Assembly (NCBI GenBank): GCA_021850545.1 | Contig: JAJZLU010000035.1 | Location: forward strand, 178,557-242,556 | Direction: 5' to 3' | Origin: Thermoplasmata archaeon | GTDB lineage: Archaea; Thermoplasmatota; Thermoplasmata; Thermoplasmatales; Thermoplasmataceae | DNA: 64,000 bases | Part shown: positions 33,122 through 42,248 of the stretch, piece by piece | How positions within the stretch are numbered: position 1 is the first letter of the stretch | Layout of the letters: each line of letters begins with the position of its first letter | Notes under the pieces: generated by a model | Databases searched by the model: none | The model's input: the letters and a program-made list of their open reading frames with translations, nothing else | Told to the model about the DNA's origin: nothing | Program-made: the position numbers and the translations under genes

Positions 33122-34344
33122 ACGGAAATTATGTTTCCGTATCCAATAAGTCTCCACCTGTTGGAGATTCTCCTGCCGACAGCTACTCTTTCACCTTCAA
33201 AGGCTGCCACGGGGTACTTCAGGTTTATTTCAACCTTGCCGTCCCTGACATTGCCCACCTGGCCAACAGTGTTCGATGTCCCTACTGTGAGCATCAGGTT
33301 TTCCTTGGACCTTATGGGATCAACCTTCTGCTCCTCCTGGAACCCTACAACTCTCTTGAGCAAATGGGAGTCAATGGTCAATGAAAAAATTGTTGGAGGG
33401 ACCTGCCCAACTTTTCCCACAATACGTCCTGTAAAGGAATCCCCCTTGGTGAGGAACGGATCCAGAGTGGTGCCAACTGCAGCAAGACCTCCCGGTCTTA
33501 TCCGGTCGTAAGAGCTCTTTCCTGCCATAAGGGATGTTATGGTTGTAATGACATTCTCCCAGACTTGCTTGCCTCCTTTTGCCATCTGGAGGCCCGGAAC
33601 GATTTCAATTTCATCTCCAACTGCAAGTTCCCCTTCAACTAGGGAGCCACCTAAGACCCCACCTTTCATTTCACTGGGCAGTACGCCAGGCCTGTTAACA
33701 TCGAATGACCTTGCAACATACATCCTTGGTGGTGCACCTGGGTCGAATTTGGGATCTGGAATAAGCTCTTCAATAGCCCTGAAAAGCGTGTCGATATTAG
33801 AATTGTGATAGGCGCTCACAGGTATTACCGGTGCATTCTCAGCAGAGCTTCCCTTAAGGAATGACTTGATTTCATTATAGCTTTCCAGTGCCCTTTCCCT
33901 AGTAACAAGGTCAATCTTGTTCTGCACAACTACAATGTTCTTTATCCCCATTATGTCCAGGGCAGTAAGGTGTTCCCTTGTTTGCGGCTGCGGGCATTTC
34001 TCGTTTGCAGCAATAACGAGAAGTGCACCATTCATAATGGACGACCCGGAAAGCATTGTGGCCATGAGCGTTTCGTGCCCTGGGGCATCTACAAATGAAA
34101 TGACCCTATCGAGTTCACAGTCACCGTTTGTCTTTTCGCGTGAGTAGAATTCTTCCCCTCCTGGGCCCCTGCACTTGTACACCGACGTTTCGGCATAACC
34201 AAGCTTTATGGATATGCCTCTCTTGATTTCCTCAGAGTGTATATCTGTCTTTGTGCCGGTCAGTGCCTTTGTGAGGGTACTCTTTCCATGGTCAACATGA
34301 CCAACCATTCCGATATTTACGGAAGGCTGAGGGAGCTTTGCCAT
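33118..34344 (-). CDS. eif2g: Translation initiation factor aIF2 gamma subunit
   Basis: The GTPase subunit of aIF2, which brings initiator tRNA to the small subunit. About 408 residues: G1 GMVGHVDHGKST, switch region with KRGISIKLGYAE, a zinc-like knuckle reduced to CRGPGGEEFYS, G3 DAPGHE, G4 NKID, then two beta-barrel domains. ATG 34344 is used rather than the frame start at 34395, because that would lie inside eS6; GAAGGAAT precedes it. It follows eS6 by one base and ends four bases into the stop of the divergent-end glycosylase gene. Confidence 0.97.
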   Translation of the reverse strand: MAKLPQPSVNIGMVGHVDHGKSTLTKALTGTKTDIHSEEIKRGISIKLGYAETSVYKCRGPGGEEFYSREKTNGDCELDRVISFVDAPGHETLMATMLSGSSIMNGALLVIAANEKCPQPQTREHLTALDIMGIKNIVVVQNKIDLVTRERALESYNEIKSFLKGSSAENAPVIPVSAYHNSNIDTLFRAIEELIPDPKFDPGAPPRMYVARSFDVNRPGVLPSEMKGGVLGGSLVEGELAVGDEIEIVPGLQMAKGGKQVWENVITTITSLMAGKSSYDRIRPGGLAAVGTTLDPFLTKGDSFTGRIVGKVGQVPPTIFSLTIDSHLLKRVVGFQEEQKVDPIRSKENLMLTVGTSNTVGQVGNVRDGKVEINLKYPVAAFEGERVAVGRRISNRWRLIGYGNIISV

Positions 34345-34345
34345 T

Positions 34346-34735
34346 TTATTCCTTCTTCTCTTCCTCTTTTGGCGCTTCCAGAGGGTTTGGGCCATATTGT
34401 GTAACCTTAAGGTTCAACTGTGCCACATCTGCCCCAATAATAGAACCCCTGAATGTTACTCTCTTCCTGTATCCGTTTTTTGCCCTTTTCCCTTTGTTAA
34501 ATATCCTGAGGATCCTCTTCCTGCCGGATATCTGAAGGTCAGATTTCATCGGGAAACCATCGTTTGTGCTTCCCCCTGTAATCTTGAGCCTGTATCCCGG
34601 AAGCTCAAAGAATATGCCGTCCACTTCATCTCCAATCTTCCTCCCAACTAGGGAATTAAGATTTTCTGGAGTAACTTCCTTCTTGTATGTTTTTCCACTC
34701 TTGCCGTCAGCAATGATTGCAACTGAATTTGCCAT
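34346..34735 (-). CDS. rps6e: 30S ribosomal protein eS6
   Basis: The archaeal/eukaryotic small-subunit protein eS6. 129 residues, typical for archaea, with GKSGKTYKKEVTPENLNSL near the start, the motif LPGYRLKITGGSTNDGFPM (about 48-66) and the basic GRKRILRIFNKGKRAKNGYRKR region. It precedes aIF2-gamma, a conserved archaeal pairing. ATG 34735 has GAGAGGAAATT upstream, so a leadered transcript is likely. Confidence 0.96.
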   Translation of the reverse strand: MANSVAIIADGKSGKTYKKEVTPENLNSLVGRKIGDEVDGIFFELPGYRLKITGGSTNDGFPMKSDLQISGRKRILRIFNKGKRAKNGYRKRVTFRGSIIGADVAQLNLKVTQYGPNPLEAPKEEEKKE

Positions 34736-34946
34736 AATTTCCTCTCTTGGACCTATGATATTGTGTTGAACTAGGTTCTTGCTTATGCCTATCTCATTAA
34801 TAAAAATGTCTCACATTGCACCTTTTGTAGAAAATTGTTTGCACAGAACTATATGGAAATCGTTAGAGATTGATAGGTTCAGTCCTGATTCCCGCTGACT
34901 ATTTGTTCACACTTAAATATCAAATTAAGATTTCTCCGGGATAACG

Positions 34947-36548
34947 TTGATTGCTCTTGGGATAGAAGGGACTGCTCACACCATAAGTTGCGGGATTGTT
35001 GACCAGAAGAATATTCTCAGCAACGTTTCCAGGACCTACCATAACCCCAATGGCGGTATCCATCCGAGAGAAGCGGCACAGCACCACGCTGACAACGTAA
35101 AGGATGTTATTGATGGCGCAATGCAAAACGCTGGGCTTCGGCTCGATGACGTGGATCTTGTGGCATATTCCAGAGGCCCGGGGCTGGGACCTTGCCTAAG
35201 AATTGCTGCCACAGCTGCTCGAACGATTTCTGTGAAAGCAGGCAAGCCAATAGTGGGAGTTAACCACCCCCTTGGCCATGTTGAAATTGGAAGGAAGGTA
35301 ACGGGCGCATCAGACCCAATAATGCTTTACGTTTCAGGCGGGAACACCCAGGTGATATCTCACTCCAATGGGCGATACAGGGTAATGGGGGAAACTATGG
35401 ACATTGGGCTGGGAAATCTCCTTGACAAGCTTGGTAGAGATATAGGATTCCCGTTCCCAGGAGGGCCGCAAATAGAGAGACTTGCCCTGCAGGGAAAAAA
35501 ACTCATTGATTTGCCATACTCAGTTAAGGGTATGGACACTTCATTCTCAGGCATTTACACTGCAGCCAGAGAACACCTGAAAAAGGGAGAAAGTCCTGAG
35601 GACGTATGTTTCAGTGTTCAGGAATATTCATTTGCAATGCTCCTGGAAGTTCTTGAAAGGGGGCTTCACCAAACATCAAAAGATGAAATACTGCTTGCGG
35701 GAGGGGTTGCCAAGAACCTCCGTCTCAGGGAGATGATTTCAGAGCTCTCAGCGCATCTTGGAATAAAAGCCTACCTCACTGCTGATCAGTACTGCATGGA
35801 CAATGGCGCTATGATTGCACAAGCTGGGCTTCTTATGTACAAGAACGGCCACAGGATTGGACTGGATGAGGCTACGGTAGACCAGAGGTTCAGGATAGAC
35901 CAGGTTGAAGTGCCGTGGATACCAGATTCCGGAAGAAATATTCCGGAAAACCGTGGAGCTGAATCTGTAGTCAGCATCACCGAATACCGCGGCAGAGAAA
36001 CTGTCACGAAGATGCGGATCCCCAAGACATACAGGAACCTTGAGCTTGACAACAACATTAGGATTGCGAGGATGAGAAACGAGCTAAGCATCATACTTAA
36101 GGGAAGGGAAATAGGCATTCCGTTTCCCGGTGTATATGATGTTGACCCTGTTAAATTTTCAACTACTTATGAGAGAATAACAGGAGGCACCCTCAGGAAT
36201 TATATGAAGGAACGGGACAGCGTTGAAGGAACCATTCACCAACTGGGTTCCTATGTCGGCAAAATGCATTCAGCTGGCATAACCCATGGTGATCTGACTG
36301 TATCCAATGTGCTTGTTGCAGAAGACGGAAAGCCTTTCTTCATAGACACAAGCATGGGAAAGTCGGATTCTGAGATTGAAGACATGGCTGTGGATGTTTA
36401 CCTATTTGATGAATCCCTCAAAGCTGCCTCCATTAGGGCAGAAACTGAGATGTCCACATTCAGGAAGGGATATCGGGAAAGTTTTGCCAAGTGGAATGAA
36501 GTCTTTGCCACGGTTTCTGAGCTTGAAAGGAGGAGGCGGTACGTCTGA
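34947..36548 (+). CDS. kae1-bud32: Kae1-Bud32 fusion (tRNA t6A modification, KEOPS)
   Basis: A two-domain protein of 533 residues. The Kae1 domain (1-325) is the ASKHA-fold enzyme that adds threonylcarbamoyl to A37 of tRNAs; metal ligands are in NHPLGHVEIG (about 106-114), with SGGNTQV and GGVAKNLRLREM further on. The Bud32 part (about 340-533) is a small RIO-type kinase/ATPase: HGDLTVSNVL is the catalytic loop and FIDTSMG stands for DFG. Fusion of the two is known in several archaea. TTG 34947 lies about 30 bases after a TATA box (CTTAAATATC, 34911-34921). Confidence 0.97.
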   Translation: MIALGIEGTAHTISCGIVDQKNILSNVSRTYHNPNGGIHPREAAQHHADNVKDVIDGAMQNAGLRLDDVDLVAYSRGPGLGPCLRIAATAARTISVKAGKPIVGVNHPLGHVEIGRKVTGASDPIMLYVSGGNTQVISHSNGRYRVMGETMDIGLGNLLDKLGRDIGFPFPGGPQIERLALQGKKLIDLPYSVKGMDTSFSGIYTAAREHLKKGESPEDVCFSVQEYSFAMLLEVLERGLHQTSKDEILLAGGVAKNLRLREMISELSAHLGIKAYLTADQYCMDNGAMIAQAGLLMYKNGHRIGLDEATVDQRFRIDQVEVPWIPDSGRNIPENRGAESVVSITEYRGRETVTKMRIPKTYRNLELDNNIRIARMRNELSIILKGREIGIPFPGVYDVDPVKFSTTYERITGGTLRNYMKERDSVEGTIHQLGSYVGKMHSAGITHGDLTVSNVLVAEDGKPFFIDTSMGKSDSEIEDMAVDVYLFDESLKAASIRAETEMSTFRKGYRESFAKWNEVFATVSELERRRRYV

Positions 36549-36556
36549 TTAAGTTC

Positions 36557-37096
36557 GTGACAAGCAATGAGCATAAATTTCAGGAGATATGGGAAAAACT
36601 CAAAAAATCCAATATTCTAATTGAATGGGCAAGGATGTCCTACGAAGAAATACAGGCTGACGAGACCTCAGAGATATCAGCCGACAGCGCCAGGAAACTT
36701 GCCCCCTTCATAGAAAGCCCGTTTTTCCTTGAGGATACTGGACTTTACATAGACTCCCTGAATGGTTTCCCTGGCCCCTACTCTTCATTTGTTTCCAAAA
36801 AGATAGGCAACCGGGGCATCATAAGGCTTATGGAGGGTATGGGCAGAACTGCGAGATTCGTGACTGTAATCACATTATGTGCAAACGGTGCGTTCCATCA
36901 GTTTACAGGTACGCTTGAAGGCAAAATCTCACTTGAGATAAGGGGCGAAGGCGGATTTGGCTTTGACCCCATTTTTGTTCCATCCGGAGAGGGGAGGACC
37001 CTTGCAGAAATGACCATTGACGAAAAGAACAGTATTTCGCATAGGTCAATGGCATTGGAGCAGTTGGTTTCATTTCTTTCAAATGGGAACTTATGA
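36557..37096 (+). CDS. RdgB/HAM1-type nucleoside triphosphate pyrophosphatase
   Basis: House-cleaning enzyme that hydrolyses dITP and XTP to keep them out of nucleic acids. About 179 residues: VTSNEHKFQEI at the N terminus, EDTGLYIDSLNGFPGPYSS (about 55-73) and GFGFDPIFVP near 135. GTG 36557 is the first standard start, but it cuts off the first strand. Codons 36545-36556 read LIKF in frame and complete the conserved N terminus, with a GGAGGAGG site eight bases before CTG 36545, so a CTG or ATT start is likely. It overlaps the Kae1-Bud32 stop in that case. Confidence 0.92.
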   Translation: MTSNEHKFQEIWEKLKKSNILIEWARMSYEEIQADETSEISADSARKLAPFIESPFFLEDTGLYIDSLNGFPGPYSSFVSKKIGNRGIIRLMEGMGRTARFVTVITLCANGAFHQFTGTLEGKISLEIRGEGGFGFDPIFVPSGEGRTLAEMTIDEKNSISHRSMALEQLVSFLSNGNL

Positions 37097-37119
37097 CATG
37101 TTGTTGAAACCTTTAATCG

Positions 37120-37533
37120 ATGGGATTAAATAATGCGGTTTTATGGTTCAACGAAACCATGAGCAGATCCTGGAGACAATACCAGTCATATATTTACCTC
37201 GCTTTTCTCGCACTCGGCGCAGTCATACTCATCATGACGATTAATGATCTTATAGTGAACAACCCTGCCTTAAAATCCTCAGGGTTCACCCTTGTCTCAA
37301 CTGGTGCCTGGGAGACATGGATCTTTGCAATCGCTCTTCTAGTTTCCATCATCTTTGCATACTATTTTGCAAAAGTCGTACAGGAGACCAAGAAATTCCA
37401 CTCCCTTGTGGACAGTTCTAGCAAACATAACTTCGTTAAGAACCTGAGAGACCTGCAAAAAATTGCCAGGCACCTTGGGCCCAGATATGAAGGGATCCTC
37501 AAAGAATCCATGGAAAAGTGGAAAGTGAAATAA
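37120..37533 (+). CDS. Small membrane protein with two helices and basic tail
   Basis: The 137 residues have a short N-terminal amphipathic part, two membrane helices (about 24-43 and 67-86) and a charged helical C-terminal tail (about 95-137) rich in Lys and Arg. No motif known to me; it may belong to a Thermoplasma-lineage DUF family. ATG 37120 lies 24 bases after the pyrophosphatase, so it may be cotranscribed with Kae1-Bud32 and that enzyme. The function cannot be inferred. Confidence 0.6.
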   Translation: MGLNNAVLWFNETMSRSWRQYQSYIYLAFLALGAVILIMTINDLIVNNPALKSSGFTLVSTGAWETWIFAIALLVSIIFAYYFAKVVQETKKFHSLVDSSSKHNFVKNLRDLQKIARHLGPRYEGILKESMEKWKVK

Positions 37534-37576
37534 TCCATTTTTAAATTTTAAATATAAGGGAAGAGCAAGAAAAATA

Positions 37577-38410
37577 CTACTGGTTTATGAGGTCCTTCAC
37601 GAACTGCGGAAGGTTGAATGAGCCCCGCAGGACGCCCTCATTAAAATATCTGCCAGATTTGATTTCCCCATTTCTTTGCATTGGTTCGTAGTCAAGCCCC
37701 ATGGTAAAGGACCAGAATCCGCTTGGATATGTTGGTATGAAGGCTGTGTAACTTGCTACTTTGGAGAAAACCTTGCTCATTCCGCCGTGAGCCATCTGTA
37801 GGGCCTTGGGTTGGTAAAATGGGGAACCTGATTGTGTAACCACTATCCCATCCTCTGAAAGCACTCCCTTAATTGCCCTATAAAAATCCTCCATGAAAAG
37901 GCCTTCGGCGGGGCCAACGGGATCAGTTGAATCAATAATGACCAGATCAAATTTCTCGCTTGTGGTCTTGATGTATTTAACGCCATCTTCGATCCTGAGG
38001 TCAACCTTCTTGTCCTCAAATGACTTATAAAGATCATAAAAATGCTTCTTGCAGACTTCCACAACTTGTGTGTCGATCTCTACATTAACAACTTTCTTGA
38101 AGCCCATCTTAAGGAGCTGGCCGGCTGTTCCCCCGTCACCTCCGCCTATGACGAGAGCGCTTTCAGGTGCTCGCCTGGCAAGGTAGTATGGCACCATTGT
38201 TATCATTTCGTGGTAGACGAATTCATCCCTTTCTGTCAGCTGCACGGTGCCATCTATTGTCAGCAGCTTACCGAAGTCATAAGTATCGAAAACGTCAATC
38301 CGCTGGAAGTCGGTCTTGACTGAAAGCAATTGGTCCTTTACCCTGAAGGACAGTTGCAGATTGTCTGAATATCTCTCTGAAAACCAGTTTTCTATTAACT
38401 TCACAATCAC
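37577..38410 (-). CDS. speE: Spermidine synthase (polyamine aminopropyltransferase)
   Basis: Transfers aminopropyl from decarboxylated AdoMet to a polyamine. The 277 residues contain [19 protein letters not shown] (about 50-68), the nucleotide-binding [15 protein letters not shown] (about 87-101), [10 protein letters not shown], and the catalytic [15 protein letters not shown] (about 158-172). GTG 38410 lies about 20 bases after a TATA box (ATTAAATAC, near 38430), so it is probably leaderless. Polyamines stabilise nucleic acids in thermophiles. Confidence 0.96.
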   Translation of the reverse strand: MIVKLIENWFSERYSDNLQLSFRVKDQLLSVKTDFQRIDVFDTYDFGKLLTIDGTVQLTERDEFVYHEMITMVPYYLARRAPESALVIGGGDGGTAGQLLKMGFKKVVNVEIDTQVVEVCKKHFYDLYKSFEDKKVDLRIEDGVKYIKTTSEKFDLVIIDSTDPVGPAEGLFMEDFYRAIKGVLSEDGIVVTQSGSPFYQPKALQMAHGGMSKVFSKVASYTAFIPTYPSGFWSFTMGLDYEPMQRNGEIKSGRYFNEGVLRGSFNLPQFVKDLINQ

Positions 38411-38804
38411 TTCAATAGGAGGATTGTATTTAATCCTTTAACATAGCGTGCCTGATTATTCCTATAGACAATTTGTTCCTCTATTGAATCAGATCATGGT
38501 GGTTTGGAAAATGAAATCCGAGCATGCAACTGATGAATAAAGAAACAACGACTCACTGTATTCTCAATTATAATGCACCCCCACTGAAAATCTAGATTTC
38601 TTGTAACATTAGAAAAAAGGGACTTTACAAGCGCCAGGCTCCCCAGATCACAACAAATAAATATAAAAAATAAACAAATTAATATTCCATAATTTTTATC
38701 ATAAATTCAGAATATCAGAAAAGTCAACAATTTCTCATTTGCAGAAAAAATGCAATACAAATATTTTAATAGAACTAACAATATTATCATAGAGGAGGGA
38801 TGTC
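38411..38804 (+). promoter_or_regulatory. AT-rich promoter region of the HTa-like gene
   Basis: No gene was seen in 38431-38757, which becomes very AT-rich after 38650. CAAATATTTTAATAG (38758-38772) is a TATA box, and GAGGAGGG (38792-38799) is a strong ribosome site five bases before ATG 38805. The combination suggests high expression, as expected for an abundant chromatin protein. Confidence 0.55.
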
Positions 38805-39074
38805 ATGGTAGGAATAAGTGAGCTCTCTAAGACAGTATCTAAAAAGACTGGCACAACCCAGAAGGTCGCGAGAAACGTGATCAAGACCTTCTTGGACACT
38901 GTAGTCTCCGAGGCGGACAGAAACAGCAAGATTAACCTCGCTGGATTTGGAATCTTCGAGAGAAAGACACAGCAGGCCAGAAAGGCAAGGAACCCACAGA
39001 CAAAGAAAATAATCGAGGTTCCTTCCAAGAAGAAATTTGTCTTTAGAGCATCAAGCAAGATAAAATACAAGTAA
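38805..39074 (+). CDS. HTa-like (HU-family) chromatin protein
   Basis: A bacterial-type HU-fold DNA-binding protein of 89 residues. The N-terminal helices VGISELSKTVSKKTGTTQK and the conserved INLAGFGIFERK turn are clear, followed by the DNA-binding arm with KARNPQTKKIIEVPSKKKF and the C-terminal helix. In Thermoplasmatales this protein (HTa) replaces archaeal histones and wraps or protects DNA. Its presence is one of the best lineage markers in the window. A T-rich terminator follows (39104-39119). Confidence 0.95.
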   Translation: MVGISELSKTVSKKTGTTQKVARNVIKTFLDTVVSEADRNSKINLAGFGIFERKTQQARKARNPQTKKIIEVPSKKKFVFRASSKIKYK

Positions 39075-39103
39075 TCTTTACTTGAAAAACCTTTAAAATT
39101 CTA

Positions 39104-39119
39104 AATTTTTTCAATTTTT
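39104..39119 (+). terminator. T-rich terminator of the HTa-like gene
   Basis: AATTTTTTCAATTTTT lies about 30 bases after the stop codon of the chromatin gene, a typical oligo-U terminator on the plus strand. Confidence 0.5.
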
Positions 39120-39372
39120 CATATTATATGGAACGTAACGTTATCTGCATATTGCTTAAGGCTGACGGATCGTCGTTTCAAGTAATTTATAGTGATTCTC
39201 CCTAATGACAATCCCCAGTTCCAGGTAAGATGTCAACAAAAATTAGCCCCCACAGTTCCTTCACCCCCTTATTGATTTCTAAAGTTGGATTAAAAGCACC
39301 TGGCTCCAGCCACATAACATGTTCAAGCTCCGCAGGTTCGGGCAGGAGAATTGGATAGGGATCAAAAAGCCC

Positions 39373-39666
39373 TTAAAGCTGGGAAAATTTCTTTTTCCGT
39401 TCCTTTGAAGTATAACCTGTGAGTTTCTCTATAAGGTCATTAAAAAGCCTGATGGTCTTCAATGGGTCAGGATTTCCGGCATCGTTCTCAGTGTTCACTG
39501 CCAGATTCTTCCCCTCCCTATATATTTCTATGCTCTTGATTCCGGGAAGTGTGCAGTAAACGTGTCCTTCCCTCAATTCCCCATTGCCTGCTGATTCCTT
39601 TGTCCTAGCAAGGAGTTCAGGAGGTTCAATTGAAACTCCTTTCTTGACCGGATATGTTCTTGCCAC
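39373..39666 (-). CDS. Hypothetical 97-residue protein
   Basis: No recognised family. It has an N-terminal basic part (RTYPVKKGVSIEPPE), a central alpha/beta segment with VYCTLPGIKSIEIYREGKNL, and a helix TIRLFNDLIEKLTGYT, then a Lys-rich end. It follows the endonuclease-IV-like gene by 11 bases on the same strand, with a GGTGA site upstream, so the two are an operon. The same frame stays open for 56 more codons beyond the TAA (to 39202), an odd feature noted in the findings. Confidence 0.65.
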   Translation of the reverse strand: MARTYPVKKGVSIEPPELLARTKESAGNGELREGHVYCTLPGIKSIEIYREGKNLAVNTENDAGNPDPLKTIRLFNDLIEKLTGYTSKERKKKFSQL

Positions 39667-39677
39667 TTTTTCTCACC

Positions 39678-40700
39678 TTAAGTTACCGTTTTCTTGGCTG
39701 CTGCTTTCTTTTGGTATTTCTTTGATAGGGCCCTCAGATAAATGAGGTTCATGTACTGGGCATCATGCTCAAGCAAAGGAGAACTTGAGATTATGGTCAT
39801 GTCTGAATCATAATCTATCAGGGATTCAGCAAGAGTTTCAAATTTGAGGTCCCCGTGCTTGATTGCAGTGAGCTTTTCTTCATTGTGGTCCTGGTATTCA
39901 ACACCTGCGAATTCTGTGTAAAGGTCTCCCTTTGAATATTTTGAAAATTCACTTATAACCGCATCAAAGTCCTTGACTTCGATAAGTGATCCTGCGTTTA
40001 TTGAGTGAATATGTGGGAAATTAAGGATCGGCTCTATGTCTTTTACTTTCTTTGCAAGGGAAACAAGTTCTGTTGTCGTCCCGAAAATTTCCGTTTTTCC
40101 AGAGGATTCTACACCTATGAACGGATATCCATGCTCGGGGGAATATTTCTGTGAGAGATCGGAATAAATGTCAATTGCACGCTTCAGACTGTCCTTCTTG
40201 TTGCCGAAATAAAAACCGGTATGGGTTATGACCCTGTGGGCAGTCATTGCTTTCCCTATCATGAGGGTCCATTTCAGGTGATTATAGGATTTGTCTCCCA
40301 TTTCATCCTCCTGAAGGAGTTCCATGTAGTATGGCGCGTGCATGGAAAGTTCTACATCTAATTCCTTGGCCAGTTTTCCACCATCCATTAGGTCGTCATA
40401 ATTTCTGGCCATGTTCCAGAAGAGTTCCTGGACGATATCATCCTCTTCTATGACACTGTCTATGCCAATGCCAACATAATTGCCATCCTCATCCTGCCTG
40501 AGAACATCGACTATAATTGATGATTCAATATCTCTTGGATTCATTCCTGCATATTCTATCGCAGGACTTTCTTCAACATTTACACGGAGAAGTTGCACCT
40601 CAAGGGCGTTCAATCCTAGATTGTGGGCGTCTTCAACAGACTCAATAAAAGTTCTCCCTTTGCTGGTAAGAGGTATCCCAGCTATTCCAAACCTGATCAT
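39678..40700 (-). CDS. Endonuclease IV-like TIM-barrel protein
   Basis: About 340 residues with the xylose-isomerase-like/endonuclease IV TIM-barrel fold. It starts MIRFGIAGIPLTSKGR, has VEVQLLRVN-type strand, SMHAPYYMELLQ (metal-binding His) near residue 110, RVITHTGFYFG, FIGVESSGKTE, NFPHIHSI and a final EFAGVEYQDHNEEK. Archaeal proteins of this group are thought to act on AP sites, with metal ions. The start is ATG 40700: CTTATATAC (about 40724-40732) is the TATA box, so the longer frame to 40829 would begin upstream of the promoter. Confidence 0.8.
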   Translation of the reverse strand: MIRFGIAGIPLTSKGRTFIESVEDAHNLGLNALEVQLLRVNVEESPAIEYAGMNPRDIESSIIVDVLRQDEDGNYVGIGIDSVIEEDDIVQELFWNMARNYDDLMDGGKLAKELDVELSMHAPYYMELLQEDEMGDKSYNHLKWTLMIGKAMTAHRVITHTGFYFGNKKDSLKRAIDIYSDLSQKYSPEHGYPFIGVESSGKTEIFGTTTELVSLAKKVKDIEPILNFPHIHSINAGSLIEVKDFDAVISEFSKYSKGDLYTEFAGVEYQDHNEEKLTAIKHGDLKFETLAESLIDYDSDMTIISSSPLLEHDAQYMNLIYLRALSKKYQKKAAAKKTVT

Positions 40701-40901
40701 AAAGCATGAGCAAATACCTAAAATGTATATAAGTTTTCCAACAATCCCTTTGTCGTTAAACGCAAGAGTTTTGCGCCTTTTCAAGCCCGGTTCAGCATCG
40801 AATAAGTTATATAGCATCAAACCATTCAATTTCGATGGTGATTAATCGGAAAATAGACATTTCCCCTATTATCTCCATTGATATTTATTCAGGTGATTAC
40901 A

Positions 40902-42248
40902 GTGAATGTAGATCCAAATTTAACAAAATATCTAATCAAAGCAAAGATTTCTACGGACGGGGTGGTTGAAAAACCCGACGTTGTAGGAGCCATATTCGGA
41001 CAGACAGAAGGGCTCCTCGGTGACGAGCTTGACCTAAGAGATCTTCAGAAAAGCGGTAAGATCGGAAGAATCGAAGTCGAAATAGACAGCAAGAAAGGAA
41101 GGACAGACGGTTACGTTTTAATACCGTCAGGTCTGGACCAGGTTGAAAGCTCAATTCTGGCAGCATCCCTTGAGACTATAGACAGAATTGGCCCATGCAA
41201 GGCTAAGGTCGAAGTTGAAAACATAGAGGATGTAAGGATCCAGAAGAGACACAAGATCATCGAAAGAGCAGAGGCCCTCTACAAGAGAATGAGCGACAGC
41301 GGCAAGAGCGTTAGCGAAAGCATTGTTGCATCAGTTAGAGAAGAAGTGGAGAAGGGCGAGATTGTTACTTACGGTGAAGATAAGCTTCCAGCTGGGCCTG
41401 CAGTTAAAGACTCTGATTCAATTATTGTTGTGGAAGGCAGGAGCGATATTCTCAACCTTCTCAGGTATGGAATCAAGAATACGATTGCAGTGCAGGGAAC
41501 CAATATCCCCAAAACGGTCCAGAAACTTTCAAGAGAAAGGACAGTAACGGTGTTCCTTGACGGTGACAGGGGAGGAGACCTTATCCTTAAGGAAATGCTT
41601 CAGGTCGCAGAAATCGATTTTGTGGCAAGGGCTCCACCTGGAACCGAAGTCGAGGAACTTACCTACAAGCAGATTGTTAAGGCCCTGAGGTACAAAACCC
41701 CCATAGAACAGTATTTGTCAATGAGGGGAATGTCAGAGGAACTCAAGGAACTGACTGAGAAAGCAGCTGTAGAATCTGGCCAGAAACAGCCCAAACGCGG
41801 ATATGAAGAAGCGAAAAGCATTATAGAAATAAAGACGTCGAAACAGGAAATCGAGAAAAAGCCTGAGCCGCCACAGAGGGCCCCCGAAAGGGAAGAGCCT
41901 GTTCCTGCCCAGCAAATCCTGGAGGAACCTGAGGACGTACCTGGCAAGGTTGACCTGACAAATCCAAGATCCATAGAGAAGAAAGGGGCAAACCTCGCCA
42001 AAGACAAACTGACTGAGTTATACACGAAAGATGGCATCATGATAGGTTCTTACCAGGTTTCAGAGGCCGTTGACAAGATTCAGGAATCTGCTGACGGTGA
42101 CACAATAATCACCGGAGGCGTCATTTCCCAGAGACTTATTGATGTGGCATTCAAGCAGGGCATAAAGAACATATATGGAGCCAAGCTTGGGCACATCACA
42201 AAGAAGCCCACAGAAATCAGGGTTATTTCATGGGAGCGCCATATATAA
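40902..42248 (+). CDS. dnaG: Archaeal DnaG primase-like protein
   Basis: The archaeal DnaG homologue, a TOPRIM protein that mainly works with the RNA exosome as a poly(A)-binding subunit. About 448 residues: N-terminal domain with DGVVEKPDVVGAIFGQTEGLL, then TOPRIM motifs IIVVEGRSDI (about 177) and VFLDGDRGGD (about 218), then a charged Pro/Glu-rich linker and a C-terminal domain. GTG 40902 is chosen because AGGTGA lies five bases upstream. It overlaps the Lon-type ATPase gene by 19 bases, so the two are translationally coupled. Confidence 0.94.
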   Translation: MNVDPNLTKYLIKAKISTDGVVEKPDVVGAIFGQTEGLLGDELDLRDLQKSGKIGRIEVEIDSKKGRTDGYVLIPSGLDQVESSILAASLETIDRIGPCKAKVEVENIEDVRIQKRHKIIERAEALYKRMSDSGKSVSESIVASVREEVEKGEIVTYGEDKLPAGPAVKDSDSIIVVEGRSDILNLLRYGIKNTIAVQGTNIPKTVQKLSRERTVTVFLDGDRGGDLILKEMLQVAEIDFVARAPPGTEVEELTYKQIVKALRYKTPIEQYLSMRGMSEELKELTEKAAVESGQKQPKRGYEEAKSIIEIKTSKQEIEKKPEPPQRAPEREEPVPAQQILEEPEDVPGKVDLTNPRSIEKKGANLAKDKLTELYTKDGIMIGSYQVSEAVDKIQESADGDTIITGGVISQRLIDVAFKQGIKNIYGAKLGHITKKPTEIRVISWERHI

